DNA of 64,000 nucleotides. It comes from Mycobacterium sp. 3519A (GTDB lineage Bacteria > Actinomycetota > Actinomycetes > Mycobacteriales > Mycobacteriaceae). The DNA lies in the NCBI RefSeq assembly GCF_900240945.1, contig NZ_OESG01000012.1, positions 62,001 to 126,000 of the forward strand, given 5' to 3'. A program made the position numbers and the translations under genes. The notes below the pieces were generated by a model. That model was given only the letters and a program-made list of their open reading frames with translations. It was not told where the DNA came from and ran no database searches. This document shows, in pieces, positions 43,583-52,987 of the stretch (position 1 is the first letter of the stretch; the number at the start of each line of letters is the position of its first letter).

Positions 43583-45718
43583 TTACACCGGCGGGTGCAC
43601 GATCTGCTTCATCGCATCCCCGAGCGTGGCCGCCCTGGCGTCGGCGAACACGTCTTCGAGGAGGAGTTTGCGGCCGTCGGGCCCGGCCAGCGGGACCCGC
43701 CAGTTCGGATATTCGTCCGTGGTGCCCGGCTGATTCTGGGTGCGCAGGTCCCCGACGGCGTCTGCGAGCGACAACGCCAGCAGCTTGGACGGCGTCCGAC
43801 CCAGATACCGGTACAGCGCCAAGACCACCTCGTCGGTGTCGCTGGTCTCGCCGAGCAACCCGACGCGGCGCAGCTCAGCCAGCCACGCGGCCTGGTGAGC
43901 GCGGTCTGCGGCCAGCTCCTCGCTGGCCGGACGGGTCAGCAGGCCGAGCTCTTCGCGTAGCCGCACGTGCTCACCGGCCAGGTAGCCGGCGGTCGGCGGC
44001 AGATCGTGCGTCGTCACCGCCGACAGGCAGTACTCGCGCCACCTCTCCGCGGGCAGTGGTCCGCCGTCCCCGTCGCGGTCGGCTTCGAACCACAGGATCG
44101 AGGTGCCGAACAGGCCGCGTTCACGCAGGTAGTCGCGCACCCACGGCTCCACCGTGCCGAGATCCTCGCCGACCACCACCGCACCGGCGCGGTGCGCCTC
44201 GAGCGCGACGATGCCGATCATCGCCTCGTGGTCGTAGCGCACATAGGTGCCCTCGGTCGGCGGGGCGCCTTTCGGGATCCACCACAACCGGAACAGCCCG
44301 ATGATGTGGTCGATGCGCACGCCACCCGCGTGCCTCAGCACGGCATTGACCAGGGCACGGAACGGTTCGTAGGACTGTTTCACCAGCTGGTCGGGCCGCC
44401 ACGGCGGCTGCGACCAGTCCTGGCCGAGTTGGTTGAACTCATCCGGCGGCGCACCGGCCGTGACCCCGAGCGCGAGCACATCCTGCAGGGCCCACGCATC
44501 GGCGCCGTTGGGGTCCACCCCGACGGCGAGATCGTGCATGATGCCCAGTTCCATCCCGGCCTGGACGGCGGTGGCCTGCGCGGCGGTCAGTTGGTCGTCG
44601 AGTTGCCACTGCAGCCATCGATGGAAGTCGACAGCCTCGGCGTGGTTGGCGACGAAGTCGGCCACGGCCGGTGCGGCCGGATGCTGGAGTTGTTCCGGCC
44701 ACTGATGCCAGTCGTTGCCGTACTTCTCGGCCAGCGCACACCACGTCGCGAAGTCGTCGAGGCTGCCGCCTTCACGTTCGCGGTACGCGGCGTACGCCAG
44801 TTCGCGTCCCGCCGACCGTTCGACTCGGTACACGCTTTCCAGCGCGGAGCGCTTGGCCTTCCACGCGGCGTCGCGGTCGATGCGGTTGGATTTCTTGGCC
44901 AGGGCCTGCGCCTCGGCGCGCGCCCTGCGGGCGCTGCCGCGCTGTCGCACATAGGCGAATTCGTCGATGGCCTCCACCCGCAGATACAGCGGGTTGACGA
45001 ACCGGCGCGACGTCGGCAGGTACGGCGACGGCTCCATCGGCGGGGTGGGTGCCGCGGCATGCAGCGGATTGACCAGAACGAAGCCTGCACCGTGCCGCGA
45101 CGCCGACCACACCGCGAGGTCGGTCAAGTCGGTCAAATCGCCTATGCCCCAAGACCTTTGCGAGCGCACGCTGTAGAGCTGGGTGGCCAGCCCCCACGCC
45201 CGGCTCGGACCGAGTCTGGCGGGTAGTTCCAGTGCGGCGGGGGAGACGATGACCAGGGTGCTGACGTCGGACGCGCCGATCTGCAGGTGCAGTTGGTGAT
45301 AGCCGAGCGGCAGGTCGGCGGGCAGCTCGAAGGTGGCCTCACCGACCAGCCTGCCATCGAGATCATAAGGAGCCCTGTTGTTTTCGAGTTGACGCAACCC
45401 CGTTCGCACACTGCCGTCCTCGAGTCGCAGCCACGGCAGGGCCGGGTCACCGTGGGTGACGTGCACCCAGAACGGCGACGCCACCCCTGAGCGGCCGATG
45501 ATCGTCGGCGGTAACGGCTGCGCCCAGTAGTCGCGGTCGTGGGCAGTCAGTGCGGCAGCGCGCTCGTCTTCGGTCGCGGCGGGCACGCCGAGGGCGTCGA
45601 GCACCGCGATCAATGTCGAGTCGGCAACGACCGACCGCGTGCCGGTCCAGTCCTGGTACTCGGTGGACACGCCGTAGCGGTGCGCCAGTTCGACCAGCGA
45701 TGCGGGCGGCTCCGACAT
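43583..45718 (-). CDS. malQ: 4-alpha-glucanotransferase
   Basis: 711 residues from ATG 45718 with AGGATG in front; an ATG at 45748 would overlap lysA by 11 bp. The N-terminal domain is the extended MalQ type of actinobacteria with LVELAHRYGVSTEYQDW. The GH77 barrel has VLVNPLHAAAP, GIMHDLAVGVDP with the nucleophile Asp, VRIDHIIGLFRLWWIP, VVGEDLGTVEPWVRD with the acid/base Glu, and TTHDLPPTAGYL. It transfers maltodextrin segments in glycogen/maltose metabolism. The lysA gene lies 20 bp upstream on the same strand. Confidence 0.93.
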   Translation of the reverse strand: MSEPPASLVELAHRYGVSTEYQDWTGTRSVVADSTLIAVLDALGVPAATEDERAAALTAHDRDYWAQPLPPTIIGRSGVASPFWVHVTHGDPALPWLRLEDGSVRTGLRQLENNRAPYDLDGRLVGEATFELPADLPLGYHQLHLQIGASDVSTLVIVSPAALELPARLGPSRAWGLATQLYSVRSQRSWGIGDLTDLTDLAVWSASRHGAGFVLVNPLHAAAPTPPMEPSPYLPTSRRFVNPLYLRVEAIDEFAYVRQRGSARRARAEAQALAKKSNRIDRDAAWKAKRSALESVYRVERSAGRELAYAAYREREGGSLDDFATWCALAEKYGNDWHQWPEQLQHPAAPAVADFVANHAEAVDFHRWLQWQLDDQLTAAQATAVQAGMELGIMHDLAVGVDPNGADAWALQDVLALGVTAGAPPDEFNQLGQDWSQPPWRPDQLVKQSYEPFRALVNAVLRHAGGVRIDHIIGLFRLWWIPKGAPPTEGTYVRYDHEAMIGIVALEAHRAGAVVVGEDLGTVEPWVRDYLRERGLFGTSILWFEADRDGDGGPLPAERWREYCLSAVTTHDLPPTAGYLAGEHVRLREELGLLTRPASEELAADRAHQAAWLAELRRVGLLGETSDTDEVVLALYRYLGRTPSKLLALSLADAVGDLRTQNQPGTTDEYPNWRVPLAGPDGRKLLLEDVFADARAATLGDAMKQIVHPPV

Positions 45719-45737
45719 GCCTACATCCTGCCCGGTG

Positions 45738-47000
45738 TCAGTCGACATCGCGCATCAACAGATCGTCCCAGGTATCCCGTCGCACCACGAGCCGGGCATA
45801 CCCGTTGTGCGCGAAGATAACCGGGACGCGGCGCGCGCCGTTGTACTGATTCGACATCGTGTAGCAGTACGCGCCGGTGACCGGTACGGCAAGCAGGTCA
45901 CCGACGGCAGGCTCGCGCAGCGCAACGCCGTCGACGAGCTGATCGCCGGATTCGCAGTGCCGCCCGACCACGCTGACCACCTCGCCGCCGCCGACCCTGT
46001 TGACGATCGTCGCCTCGAAGCGCTGACCGGTCAGCGACACTTCGAGGTTGTCGCCCATTCCGCCGTCCACCGCCACGTGGGTGACGACGCCACGCTTGAT
46101 CGTGGTGATCCGGTAGACCGTGCACGCGGTGGTGGCGACCATGCTGCGACCGGGCTCGACGATGATGCGCGCGCCTGCCGGAAGCAGGGCCCTGGCCTGG
46201 CCGACCATCGCGTCGGCGTAGTCGTCGAGGGTTGGTGGGTGCTCGTCGTAGGTGTACCGGACCCCGAGTCCGCCGCCGAGGTCGTAGACGTCAAAGGTGC
46301 CCAGCGCCGCGATCGGCTCGACCGCCTGGGCGAGTTGGTCGACGTCGAGCAGTTGCGAGCCGACATGGGTGTGCACGCCGTCGAGGCGCAACTTGGCGCT
46401 TCGTTCGATCCGCATGATCGCCTCGCGCGCGTCGGCGGGCAGCAAGCCGAACTTCGAGCCGGCGTGTCCTGTCGCCTGCGAGGCGTGGGTGGCGGCCTCG
46501 ACACCGGGGATGACCCGCACCAGGCACGGTTGACGACGGCCGACTGCCACGATGCGCTCGAGCCTGTCGATGTCGTCGAAGTTGTCGACCACGACCAGGC
46601 CGACGCCGTGTTCGACCGCCAATGTCAATTCCTCGTCGGTCTTGGCGTTGCCGTGCAGCACCAGCCTGCCCGGATCGGCGCCCGCCTTGAGGGCGGTCAG
46701 GATCTCGCCGCCGCCCGCCACGTCGAGATGTAGCCCCTCTTCGACCATCACTCGCTGAACAGCGGTGCAGGGGAACGACTTTGACGCAAAAGCCACATCC
46801 GAGCGCGACCACCGGTCACGGAACGCTGCCAGGTAGTTGCGGGCCCGCTGCCGTAGTGCGTCCTCCGAAACGACGATGGCCGGCGTGCCGAACTGCTCGG
46901 CGACTTCGTCGAGTCGACAGCCTCCGACGGTGAGGGTGCCGTCGTCAGCCACGACGGTTCCTGGCGGGAACAGGCCGACGAGTTCGGCGCTGGTCGTCAT
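45738..47000 (-). CDS. lysA: Diaminopimelate decarboxylase-type PLP enzyme (lysA-like)
   Basis: 420 residues from ATG 47000, 8 bases after GGGAGG. The fold-type III decarboxylase signs are the PLP lysine in AFASKSFPC, HTHVGSQLLDVD, DLGGGLGVRY, EPGRSMV and the C-terminal CESGD with SNQYNGARRVPVI. It would make lysine from meso-diaminopimelate. The divergent TetR gene and its palindromes near the start suggest an inducible copy, unlike a housekeeping lysA; an ornithine or other amino-acid decarboxylase of the same family is possible. It is followed by malQ. Confidence 0.82.
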   Translation of the reverse strand: MTTSAELVGLFPPGTVVADDGTLTVGGCRLDEVAEQFGTPAIVVSEDALRQRARNYLAAFRDRWSRSDVAFASKSFPCTAVQRVMVEEGLHLDVAGGGEILTALKAGADPGRLVLHGNAKTDEELTLAVEHGVGLVVVDNFDDIDRLERIVAVGRRQPCLVRVIPGVEAATHASQATGHAGSKFGLLPADAREAIMRIERSAKLRLDGVHTHVGSQLLDVDQLAQAVEPIAALGTFDVYDLGGGLGVRYTYDEHPPTLDDYADAMVGQARALLPAGARIIVEPGRSMVATTACTVYRITTIKRGVVTHVAVDGGMGDNLEVSLTGQRFEATIVNRVGGGEVVSVVGRHCESGDQLVDGVALREPAVGDLLAVPVTGAYCYTMSNQYNGARRVPVIFAHNGYARLVVRRDTWDDLLMRDVD

Positions 47001-47016
47001 CGGTAAAGCCTCCCAC

Positions 47017-47068
47017 CAGACAGGCGCGAAATTCTCTGCTACTGTCTGTCTGTAATGATCCCTACAGA
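47017..47068. promoter_or_regulatory. Palindromes between lysA and TetR gene
   Basis: The divergent gap holds CAGACAG (47017-47023) and its complement CTGTCTG (47042-47048), and, over the TetR start codon, TCTGTA-N8-TACAGA (47049-47068). Both could be TetR sites that control the two genes at once. Confidence 0.5.
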
Positions 47069-47672
47069 TGTTCGACAGACGAAAAAGCAGCTCCAGGGCC
47101 AGCAGTCCCGCGAGCTGATCCTCGATGCCACCGAGCGGTTGATGGCCACCCGCGGGTATGCCGCAACGTCTATCAACGACATCCGCAAGGCGTGTGGCCT
47201 GCCGCCGAGCTCGATCTACTGGCATTTCGGCTCGAAACAGGGCGTGCTCGCCGCGGTGATGCAACGCGGCGCCGACCGGTTCTTCGCGGCCATCCCGACG
47301 ACCGAGGACGTCGAGGCCCAGCTGGCCGTGGTGTCCACGCTGCAGACCGAGCACCCCGATTTCCTGCGGCTCTTCTACATGCTGTCCCTCGAGCGCGACA
47401 ATGATCCGGCCGTCGCGGCGGTGATCCGTCAGGTCCGCGACACCGCGATCGGCCAGTTCCGCGACGCGATCACCCAACTGCTCCCTGCGGACGTACCGCG
47501 GTCGAAAGCCGACCGGGTGGTCGCCGAACTGACGACCGTCGCGGTCGCGCTCTCAGACGGCATCTACTTCGCCGAGCACCTCGAACCCGACGGCACCGAC
47601 GTCGCCAAGATGTACCGCCGGCTGGTCCAGGCCGTGACGGCACTCGTTCCGATTCTGTTGGAGGAGAAATGA
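47055..47672 (+). CDS. TetR-family regulator
   Basis: 205 residues. The helix-turn-helix is RGYAATSINDIRKACGLPPSSIYWHFGSK (recognition helix LPPSSIYWHF). The C-terminal domain has DFLRLFYMLSLERDNDPAVAAVIRQVRDTAIG, a TetR_C pattern. It overlaps the SDR gene by 4 bp, so the two form an operon, and faces lysA. The palindromes over its start point to autoregulation and joint control of lysA. Confidence 0.92.
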   Translation: MIPTDVRQTKKQLQGQQSRELILDATERLMATRGYAATSINDIRKACGLPPSSIYWHFGSKQGVLAAVMQRGADRFFAAIPTTEDVEAQLAVVSTLQTEHPDFLRLFYMLSLERDNDPAVAAVIRQVRDTAIGQFRDAITQLLPADVPRSKADRVVAELTTVAVALSDGIYFAEHLEPDGTDVAKMYRRLVQAVTALVPILLEEK

Positions 47673-48565
47673 ATACGAAGGCAGTGATCATCACCGGCGC
47701 CAGCTCGGGGCTCGGCCTGCAATGCGCGCGCGCACTGCTGCGCAGTGACCCGTCGTGGCACGTCGTGCTAGCGGTCCGCGACATCGGCAGGGGCAACGCC
47801 GCCGTCGACGAATTGGGGGACCCGGCTCGCTGCACGGTGATGCCCATGGACCTCGCGTCGTTGGCATCGGTGCGTGCGTTCACCGAGGCGTTTCGCGCGG
47901 CGGGTCTGCCGCCGCTGCACGCCATCGTGTGCAACGCCGGTGTCCAGGTGGTGTCGGGCACGGAGTACACGCAAGACGGCGTCGAGATGACGTTCGGCGT
48001 AAACCATCTCGGGCATTTCGCCCTCGTGCAGGGCCTGCTCGGCGAACTGGTGACGCCCGCGCGAATCCTGGTGGTCAGCAGCGGAACTCACGATCCGGCC
48101 AAATTCACCGGCATGCCCGATCCCCGGTACACCTCCGCGGCCGAGCTCGCACACCCCGACGGATCGGAGCCCGCCGACGGCCGTCGCCGCTACACCACGT
48201 CGAAGCTGTGCAACGTGCTGTTCACCTACGAACTCGACCGCAGGCTCGGCGATGGCGTGACGGTGAACGCGTTCGACCCCGGCCTGATGCCGGGCTCCGG
48301 TCTGGCGCGCGACTACTCGCCGCTGGGGCGGTTCGCGTGGCGCTATCTGTTCCCCGCCCTGCGGGTGTTGCCGAACGTGAACAGCACGCGAGCCTCGGGG
48401 CGCCGCCTGGCGGCCCTCGTCAACGACGCCCGCTTCGACGGCGTCAGCGGCCAGTACTTCGAGGGACGACGGCCGATCAAGTCGTCGGAGGAGTCGTATG
48501 ACCGCGACAAAGCGCTCGATCTGTTCCAGACCAGCGACGCGCTACTGACCCACGCGGCCAAGTAA
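47669..48565 (+). CDS. SDR family oxidoreductase (retinol dehydrogenase-like)
   Basis: 298 residues, ATGA overlap. Cofactor motif TGASSGLG, NAG in CNAGVQV, catalytic Ser in LVVSSGTH and YTTSKLCN as Tyr-x3-Lys. Length and the insertion after strand 4 match the protochlorophyllide reductase/retinol-dehydrogenase-like SDR. AVRDIGRG after strand 2 suggests NADPH. The operon with TetR suggests induction by the substrate, which is unknown. Confidence 0.9.
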   Translation: MNTKAVIITGASSGLGLQCARALLRSDPSWHVVLAVRDIGRGNAAVDELGDPARCTVMPMDLASLASVRAFTEAFRAAGLPPLHAIVCNAGVQVVSGTEYTQDGVEMTFGVNHLGHFALVQGLLGELVTPARILVVSSGTHDPAKFTGMPDPRYTSAAELAHPDGSEPADGRRRYTTSKLCNVLFTYELDRRLGDGVTVNAFDPGLMPGSGLARDYSPLGRFAWRYLFPALRVLPNVNSTRASGRRLAALVNDARFDGVSGQYFEGRRPIKSSEESYDRDKALDLFQTSDALLTHAAK

Positions 48566-48575
48566 TGTCGACTTA

Positions 48576-49745
48576 GTGACGCTGGACCACAGAGCCCGGG
48601 TCGCGGTTGCGGCCCTGTTCCTGACCAACGGAGCAATCTTCGCCAATCTGCTGCCGCGCTATCCCGAGATCAAATCCGACCTGCACCTGTCCAACGCCGT
48701 CTACGGCGCCGCGATCGCCGCGTTCTCCGGCGGCGCGCTGGTGGCGGGGTTGGCGGCAGGTGCGCTGATTCGCCGGTTCCACTCTTCACGGGTCGCGGTG
48801 ATCTCCACGGTGATTCTCGCGACGTTCGTCGTCGTTGCCGGCCTGGCCAACTCACCGCTGGTGTTCGCCGCCGCGTTGTTCGTCGCGGGGGCGTCGGACT
48901 CGATCACCGACGTCGCGCAGAACGCGCACGGACTTCGGGTGCAGCGCAATTACGGCCGCTCGATCATCAACTCTTTTCACGCCGTGTGGGCGGTCGGCGC
49001 CATTCTCGGTGGCCTGATGGGCGCGGGCGCAATCGCTATCCACATGCCGAGGTCGACGCATCTGTTGATCGCGGCAGTGGTGTTCAGCGTGGTGGTCCTG
49101 ATCGCGTATCCGTACCTGTTGCGGGGCGCGGACCACGACGACCATCCGGCCGCACACTCGGCAGGCGGGAACGCCGGCTTGGCGGTGTACGCGACGCTGC
49201 TCGCCCTGGTGCTGATCGCCATCGCGGGCGCGACGGTCGAGGACGCCGGAAGCAGTTGGGCCACACTGTATTTGCGCGATAGTCTGGGCGCACCGGGAGC
49301 CGTTGCGGTATTCGGTTACATCGCGCTGGTCGGGTTCATGTTCCTCGGCAGGCTGATCGGCGACCGACTGGTGGACCGCTACGGCGAGCGTCTCGTGGTG
49401 CGGGCGGGCGGGTTGATCGCCGCCGTCGGGATGGGCGCCGCGCTCGCGTTTCCCACCGTGCCAGGGACCATCGCGGGCTTCGCCGCCGCGGGCTTCGGTG
49501 TCGCGACACTGATACCGGCCGCCATGCACGGCGCCGACCAACTGCCGGGCATGCGTCCCGGTAGCGGGTTGACCGTGGTGACGTGGCTGATGCGGATCGG
49601 CTTCTTCGGTGCGCCGTTGCTCGTCGGCGTGGTCGCCGACGCCACCAGCCTGCGCGTCGGCCTGCTTTCCGTACCGATCGCGGGCATCACCGTGGTGGCG
49701 CTGGCAGGCGCGCTCAATGCACGGCGCCTGCCATCTCGATCGTGA
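48576..49745 (+). CDS. MFS transporter
   Basis: 389 residues from GTG 48576. About twelve membrane helices are visible. GALVAGLAAGALIRRFHSSRVAVI gives the MFS loop 2-3 motif, and ADATSLRVGLLSVPIAG is near the end. FLTNGAIFANLLPRYPEI at the N-terminus and DSITDVAQNAHGLRVQR are typical of a mycobacterial efflux-like MFS group. Substrate unknown. The last 32 bp overlap the convergent SMR gene. Confidence 0.9.
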   Translation: MTLDHRARVAVAALFLTNGAIFANLLPRYPEIKSDLHLSNAVYGAAIAAFSGGALVAGLAAGALIRRFHSSRVAVISTVILATFVVVAGLANSPLVFAAALFVAGASDSITDVAQNAHGLRVQRNYGRSIINSFHAVWAVGAILGGLMGAGAIAIHMPRSTHLLIAAVVFSVVVLIAYPYLLRGADHDDHPAAHSAGGNAGLAVYATLLALVLIAIAGATVEDAGSSWATLYLRDSLGAPGAVAVFGYIALVGFMFLGRLIGDRLVDRYGERLVVRAGGLIAAVGMGAALAFPTVPGTIAGFAAAGFGVATLIPAAMHGADQLPGMRPGSGLTVVTWLMRIGFFGAPLLVGVVADATSLRVGLLSVPIAGITVVALAGALNARRLPSRS

Positions 49746-50037
49746 GCACCCCCGCCACGATCAGCGCAATGCCCGCCACCATCACCCAGGTGAGCGGTTC
49801 GCCGAACAGGTAGCGGGCGATCACCGCGACCAGAGCCACCCCGCATGCGGTCCACACGCCGTACGCGATCCCGACGGGCATGCCCAGCGACAGCGTCAAC
49901 CACAGCAGATAGAACGAAGCGAGGTACCCGACCGTGACGGGCACGATCCACGCCTTCTTGCGGAAGCCGTCGGAGGCGCGCAGCGACAGCGTGGCGAACA
50001 CCTCGACCAGGATCGCGGCGCCGAGCGTCCACCACAT
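49714..50037 (-). CDS. SMR-family efflux protein (second of a pair)
   Basis: 107 residues from ATG 50037, overlapping the other SMR stop by one base (TGATG). Four helices; the conserved Glu in AAILVEVFATLSLRAS equals Glu14 of EmrE, and GMPVGIAYGVW is the second signature. SMR pumps exchange protons for cationic drugs or guanidinium. The paired gene upstream suggests a heterodimer like EbrAB or YkkCD. Its end overlaps the MFS gene by 32 bp. Confidence 0.88.
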   Translation of the reverse strand: MWWTLGAAILVEVFATLSLRASDGFRKKAWIVPVTVGYLASFYLLWLTLSLGMPVGIAYGVWTACGVALVAVIARYLFGEPLTWVMVAGIALIVAGVLTIEMAGAVH

Positions 50038-50372
50038 CACGACTGGTCCGCAGGACGCGAACCGAACTCGACCAACAGCACGCCGCCGATGATCAGCACG
50101 ATGCCCGCCGCGATCGGCCAGGTGAACGGGTCCCCGAAGATCGCCGCCGCGAGCACCGCCGTGGCGGCGGTGCCGCACGCGCCCCAGATGCCGTACGCGA
50201 CTCCGACCGGCATGCCCGCGCGCAGCACCGCCGTCAGCAGGATGAAGGAGCCGATGTATCCGGCACCGACCAGAACCAACCACGCCGAATGATCTTGAGA
50301 CGCCCGCAAAGCCAGGGTGGCCGCGACCTCGACCGCAATCGCCGCGATCAGCAGCACCCACTTTTGCACCAC
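50037..50372 (-). CDS. SMR-family efflux protein (first of a pair)
   Basis: 111 residues. Glu14-type residue in AIAVEVAATLALRAS, signature GMPVGVAYGIW, and four hydrophobic helices ending IIGGVLLVEFGS. Directly coupled to the second SMR gene. A heteromeric pair allows opposite insertion of the two subunits. Substrate cannot be read. Confidence 0.9.
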   Translation of the reverse strand: MVQKWVLLIAAIAVEVAATLALRASQDHSAWLVLVGAGYIGSFILLTAVLRAGMPVGVAYGIWGACGTAATAVLAAAIFGDPFTWPIAAGIVLIIGGVLLVEFGSRPADQS

Positions 50373-50456
50373 GCCAACCTAGCTCAGCGTCTGCACGCCC
50401 TGACACGTGACGGGAATTACCCGGTTAGCTGTGCTACCGATGGGTAGCCTCGGGGT

Positions 50457-51995
50457 ATGAACAGCGTTGTCGAAACCGCATACGGCCCTGTCCGTGGCGT
50501 GCACGACGGCGTCGTCACGTCGTGGAAAGGGGTTCGCTACGGCGCCCCGCCGGTCGGTGATCTGCGGTGGCGGGCGCCGCAACCGCCGAAGCCGTGGACA
50601 GAGGTGGCCGACGGCGGCGTCCTCGGTCCCGTCTGCCCGCAGCCGGTCGATCCGAGGATCCCGATCGATCTCGGCGCCCCCCGGGGTGACGACTGTCTGA
50701 CGCTGAACATCTGGGCGCCGTCGACGACCGCAGGCAGCGACCGCAAGCAGGTGCTGGTGTGGATCCACGGCGGCGCCTATGTCCTCGGTTCTGCCAACCA
50801 GCCGCTGTACAACGGCGGCGTTCTTGCCGCGGGCGGCGACGTCGTCGTCGTCACGGTGAACTACCGCCTCGGCGCATTCGGGTTTCTGGACCTGTCCTCG
50901 TTCAGCACGCCGCGCCGCCAATTCGAGAGCAACATCGGCCTGCGCGACGTGCTGGCGGCGCTGCACTGGGTGCGCGACAACATCGCCGGGTTCGGCGGCG
51001 ACCCCGACCGCGTCACGGTGTTCGGTGAATCGGCGGGCGCGGGAATCATCACCACGCTGCTGACCAGCCCGGCCGCAGAGGGTCTTTTCGCCGGTGCGAT
51101 CGCACAGAGTTCACCGGCGACATCGCTGTACGACCCGAGTCGGGCCCGCCGGGTCGCCGAGCAGTTCGTCGCGGCACTTGGCTTGCAGCCCAACGAGATC
51201 GACCGGCTCACCGACGCGCCGAACGAAGCACTGGTGGCCGCGTCTCGCACGCTGTTCAACGACGTGCCGGTGCAGAGTCCCGGCACGCTGGCCTTCGCGC
51301 CGATCGTCGACGGCGACCTGGTGCCCGACCATCCCGTGAAGCTGGCCCGCCAGGGCCGGTCACATCCGGTCCCGCTGATCATCGGCACCAACAAACACGA
51401 GGCGGCGCTGTTCCGATGGATGAAGTCCCCGCTGATGCCGATCACCCCGGAGGCCATCAACGCGATGTTCGCGCAGATCGCCTCGGAACAGCCGAATCTG
51501 GTGCTGCCCACCGCCGAGCAGATCGAGGCGGCGTATCCGGGCTTGAAAGGTAAAGCCCGCGGCATGGGCGTGGCGCGCGACATCGGGTTCCGGATGCCGA
51601 CGGTCTGGCTGGCCGAAGGGCACAGCGCCGTGGCGCCGGTCTATCTGTACCGATTCGATTGGGCCACACCGATGTTGCGGTTGCTGCGGCTGTCAGGGGC
51701 GCACGCCACCGAATTGCCGTTCGTGTGGGGCAACCTGGTCGCGGGCCCGAAGGATCCGACCTTCCGACTCGGCGGCATGAAGACGGGCAAGTCGGTGTCG
51801 GCCCGCATCCGGGCGCGCTGGTGCAACTTCGCGACGCACGGCAAGCCCATCGGGGGTGACGGCGAACCGGAATGGCTGCCGTACGCCGAGGCCGACCGCG
51901 CCTGCCTGCTGATCGACCGGCAGGACTCCGTCGTCAACGACATCGACCTGCACATCCGGTCGGCGTGGGGCAGCGAGGTGCTCAGCTTCCGCTAG
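50457..51995 (+). CDS. Type B carboxylesterase
   Basis: 512 residues. Nucleophile elbow in VFGESAGAG, oxyanion hole HGGAYVLGS, EDCLTLNIW-like motif DDCLTLNIWAPS, and later the acid Glu/Asp (GTNKHEAALF) and catalytic His near LSGAHATELPFVWGN. No signal peptide. It hydrolyses carboxylic esters, possibly xenobiotics. Monocistronic, with its own start 84 bp from the divergent SMR pair. Confidence 0.93.
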   Translation: MNSVVETAYGPVRGVHDGVVTSWKGVRYGAPPVGDLRWRAPQPPKPWTEVADGGVLGPVCPQPVDPRIPIDLGAPRGDDCLTLNIWAPSTTAGSDRKQVLVWIHGGAYVLGSANQPLYNGGVLAAGGDVVVVTVNYRLGAFGFLDLSSFSTPRRQFESNIGLRDVLAALHWVRDNIAGFGGDPDRVTVFGESAGAGIITTLLTSPAAEGLFAGAIAQSSPATSLYDPSRARRVAEQFVAALGLQPNEIDRLTDAPNEALVAASRTLFNDVPVQSPGTLAFAPIVDGDLVPDHPVKLARQGRSHPVPLIIGTNKHEAALFRWMKSPLMPITPEAINAMFAQIASEQPNLVLPTAEQIEAAYPGLKGKARGMGVARDIGFRMPTVWLAEGHSAVAPVYLYRFDWATPMLRLLRLSGAHATELPFVWGNLVAGPKDPTFRLGGMKTGKSVSARIRARWCNFATHGKPIGGDGEPEWLPYAEADRACLLIDRQDSVVNDIDLHIRSAWGSEVLSFR

Positions 51996-52031
51996 CGGCG
52001 CGCCAGTTAAACTCGTCGCGGAGGTGTCGCC

Positions 52032-52958
52032 GTGGACTTGGCAAACGCATTCTCGGATGTGCTGCCGCCGCTGATGCACGACCCCGTGATGTACGCGGTG
52101 CCGTTCTTCCTGCTGATGCTGATCATCGAGTGGACCGCGGCGGGCAAGCTCGCGCACAGCGAGGGGGAGCGTGCACCGTCGGGTGCGTATTACCGACCGG
52201 ACGCGTTCGCCAGCATCTGGATGGGGCTGGTTTCGGTCGCGACCAGCGGAGTGCTCAACGCGATCGCGCTGCTGGGCTACGCGGCGCTCTACGCCTACGT
52301 TGCGCCCTGGCACCTCCCGGCGACCCAGTGGTACACCTGGGTGATCGCCATCGTCGGGGTCGACTTCCTCTACTACTGGTATCACCGGATGGCGCACCGG
52401 GTCCGCATCTTCTGGGCCACCCACCAGGCGCACCATTCCAGCCAGTACTTCAACTTCGCCACCGCGTTGCGGCAGAAGTGGAACATCAGCGGCGACGTGT
52501 TCCTGCGAGCGTTGTTGCCGCTCTTCGGCGTTCCGCCGTGGCTGGTGTTCCTGTCCTTCTCGATCAACTTGATCTACCAGTTCTGGATCCACACCGAACG
52601 CATCGGCAAGCTCTGGCGGCCAATCGAATTCGTTTTCAACACGCCGTCGCACCACAGGGTGCACCACGGCATGGATCAGCAGTACCTCGACCGCAACTAC
52701 GGCGGCATCCTGATCCTGTTCGACCGGCTGTTCGGCAGCTTCCAAGCCGAGACCAGCAGACCGCACTACGGCCTGACCAAACAGGTGAACACCTTCAACA
52801 TCTGGAAACTGCAGACGTTCGAGTACGTGGCCATCGCCCGTGACGTGCACGGCGCCGCACGGTGGCGCGACCGACTCGGCTACATCTTCGGGCCGCCGGG
52901 ATGGCAGCCTGCCCGCGCCGACGCCGCTGCCGACGAATCGGCCAAAGTCCGCACCTAA
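52032..52958 (+). CDS. Sterol desaturase / fatty acid hydroxylase-family protein
   Basis: 308 residues from GTG 52032. Integral membrane protein with three His-box motifs that bind two irons: HRMAHR, HQAHHSSQ and HHRVHHG, each split by membrane helices (FLLMLIIEWT, VIAIVGVDFLYYW and LVFLSFSINLIY). It hydroxylates or desaturates a lipid or sterol, using electrons from a carrier not seen nearby. The RBS GGAGG is 8 bases before the start. Confidence 0.93.
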   Translation: MDLANAFSDVLPPLMHDPVMYAVPFFLLMLIIEWTAAGKLAHSEGERAPSGAYYRPDAFASIWMGLVSVATSGVLNAIALLGYAALYAYVAPWHLPATQWYTWVIAIVGVDFLYYWYHRMAHRVRIFWATHQAHHSSQYFNFATALRQKWNISGDVFLRALLPLFGVPPWLVFLSFSINLIYQFWIHTERIGKLWRPIEFVFNTPSHHRVHHGMDQQYLDRNYGGILILFDRLFGSFQAETSRPHYGLTKQVNTFNIWKLQTFEYVAIARDVHGAARWRDRLGYIFGPPGWQPARADAAADESAKVRT

Positions 52959-52987
52959 AGGCGCACGCAACGGGGAATCATGAACTC

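Noticed and set aside
43967..45226. 419-residue open frame opposite malQ
   Set aside because: Shadow of the malQ frame; composition typical of third-position GC shadows and no recognisable domain.
50373..50456. Possible riboswitch or attenuator in the gap between SMR and carboxylesterase genes, given the SMR/guanidine link
   Set aside because: The SMR genes point away and the 84-bp gap has no paired guanidine-type conserved bases.
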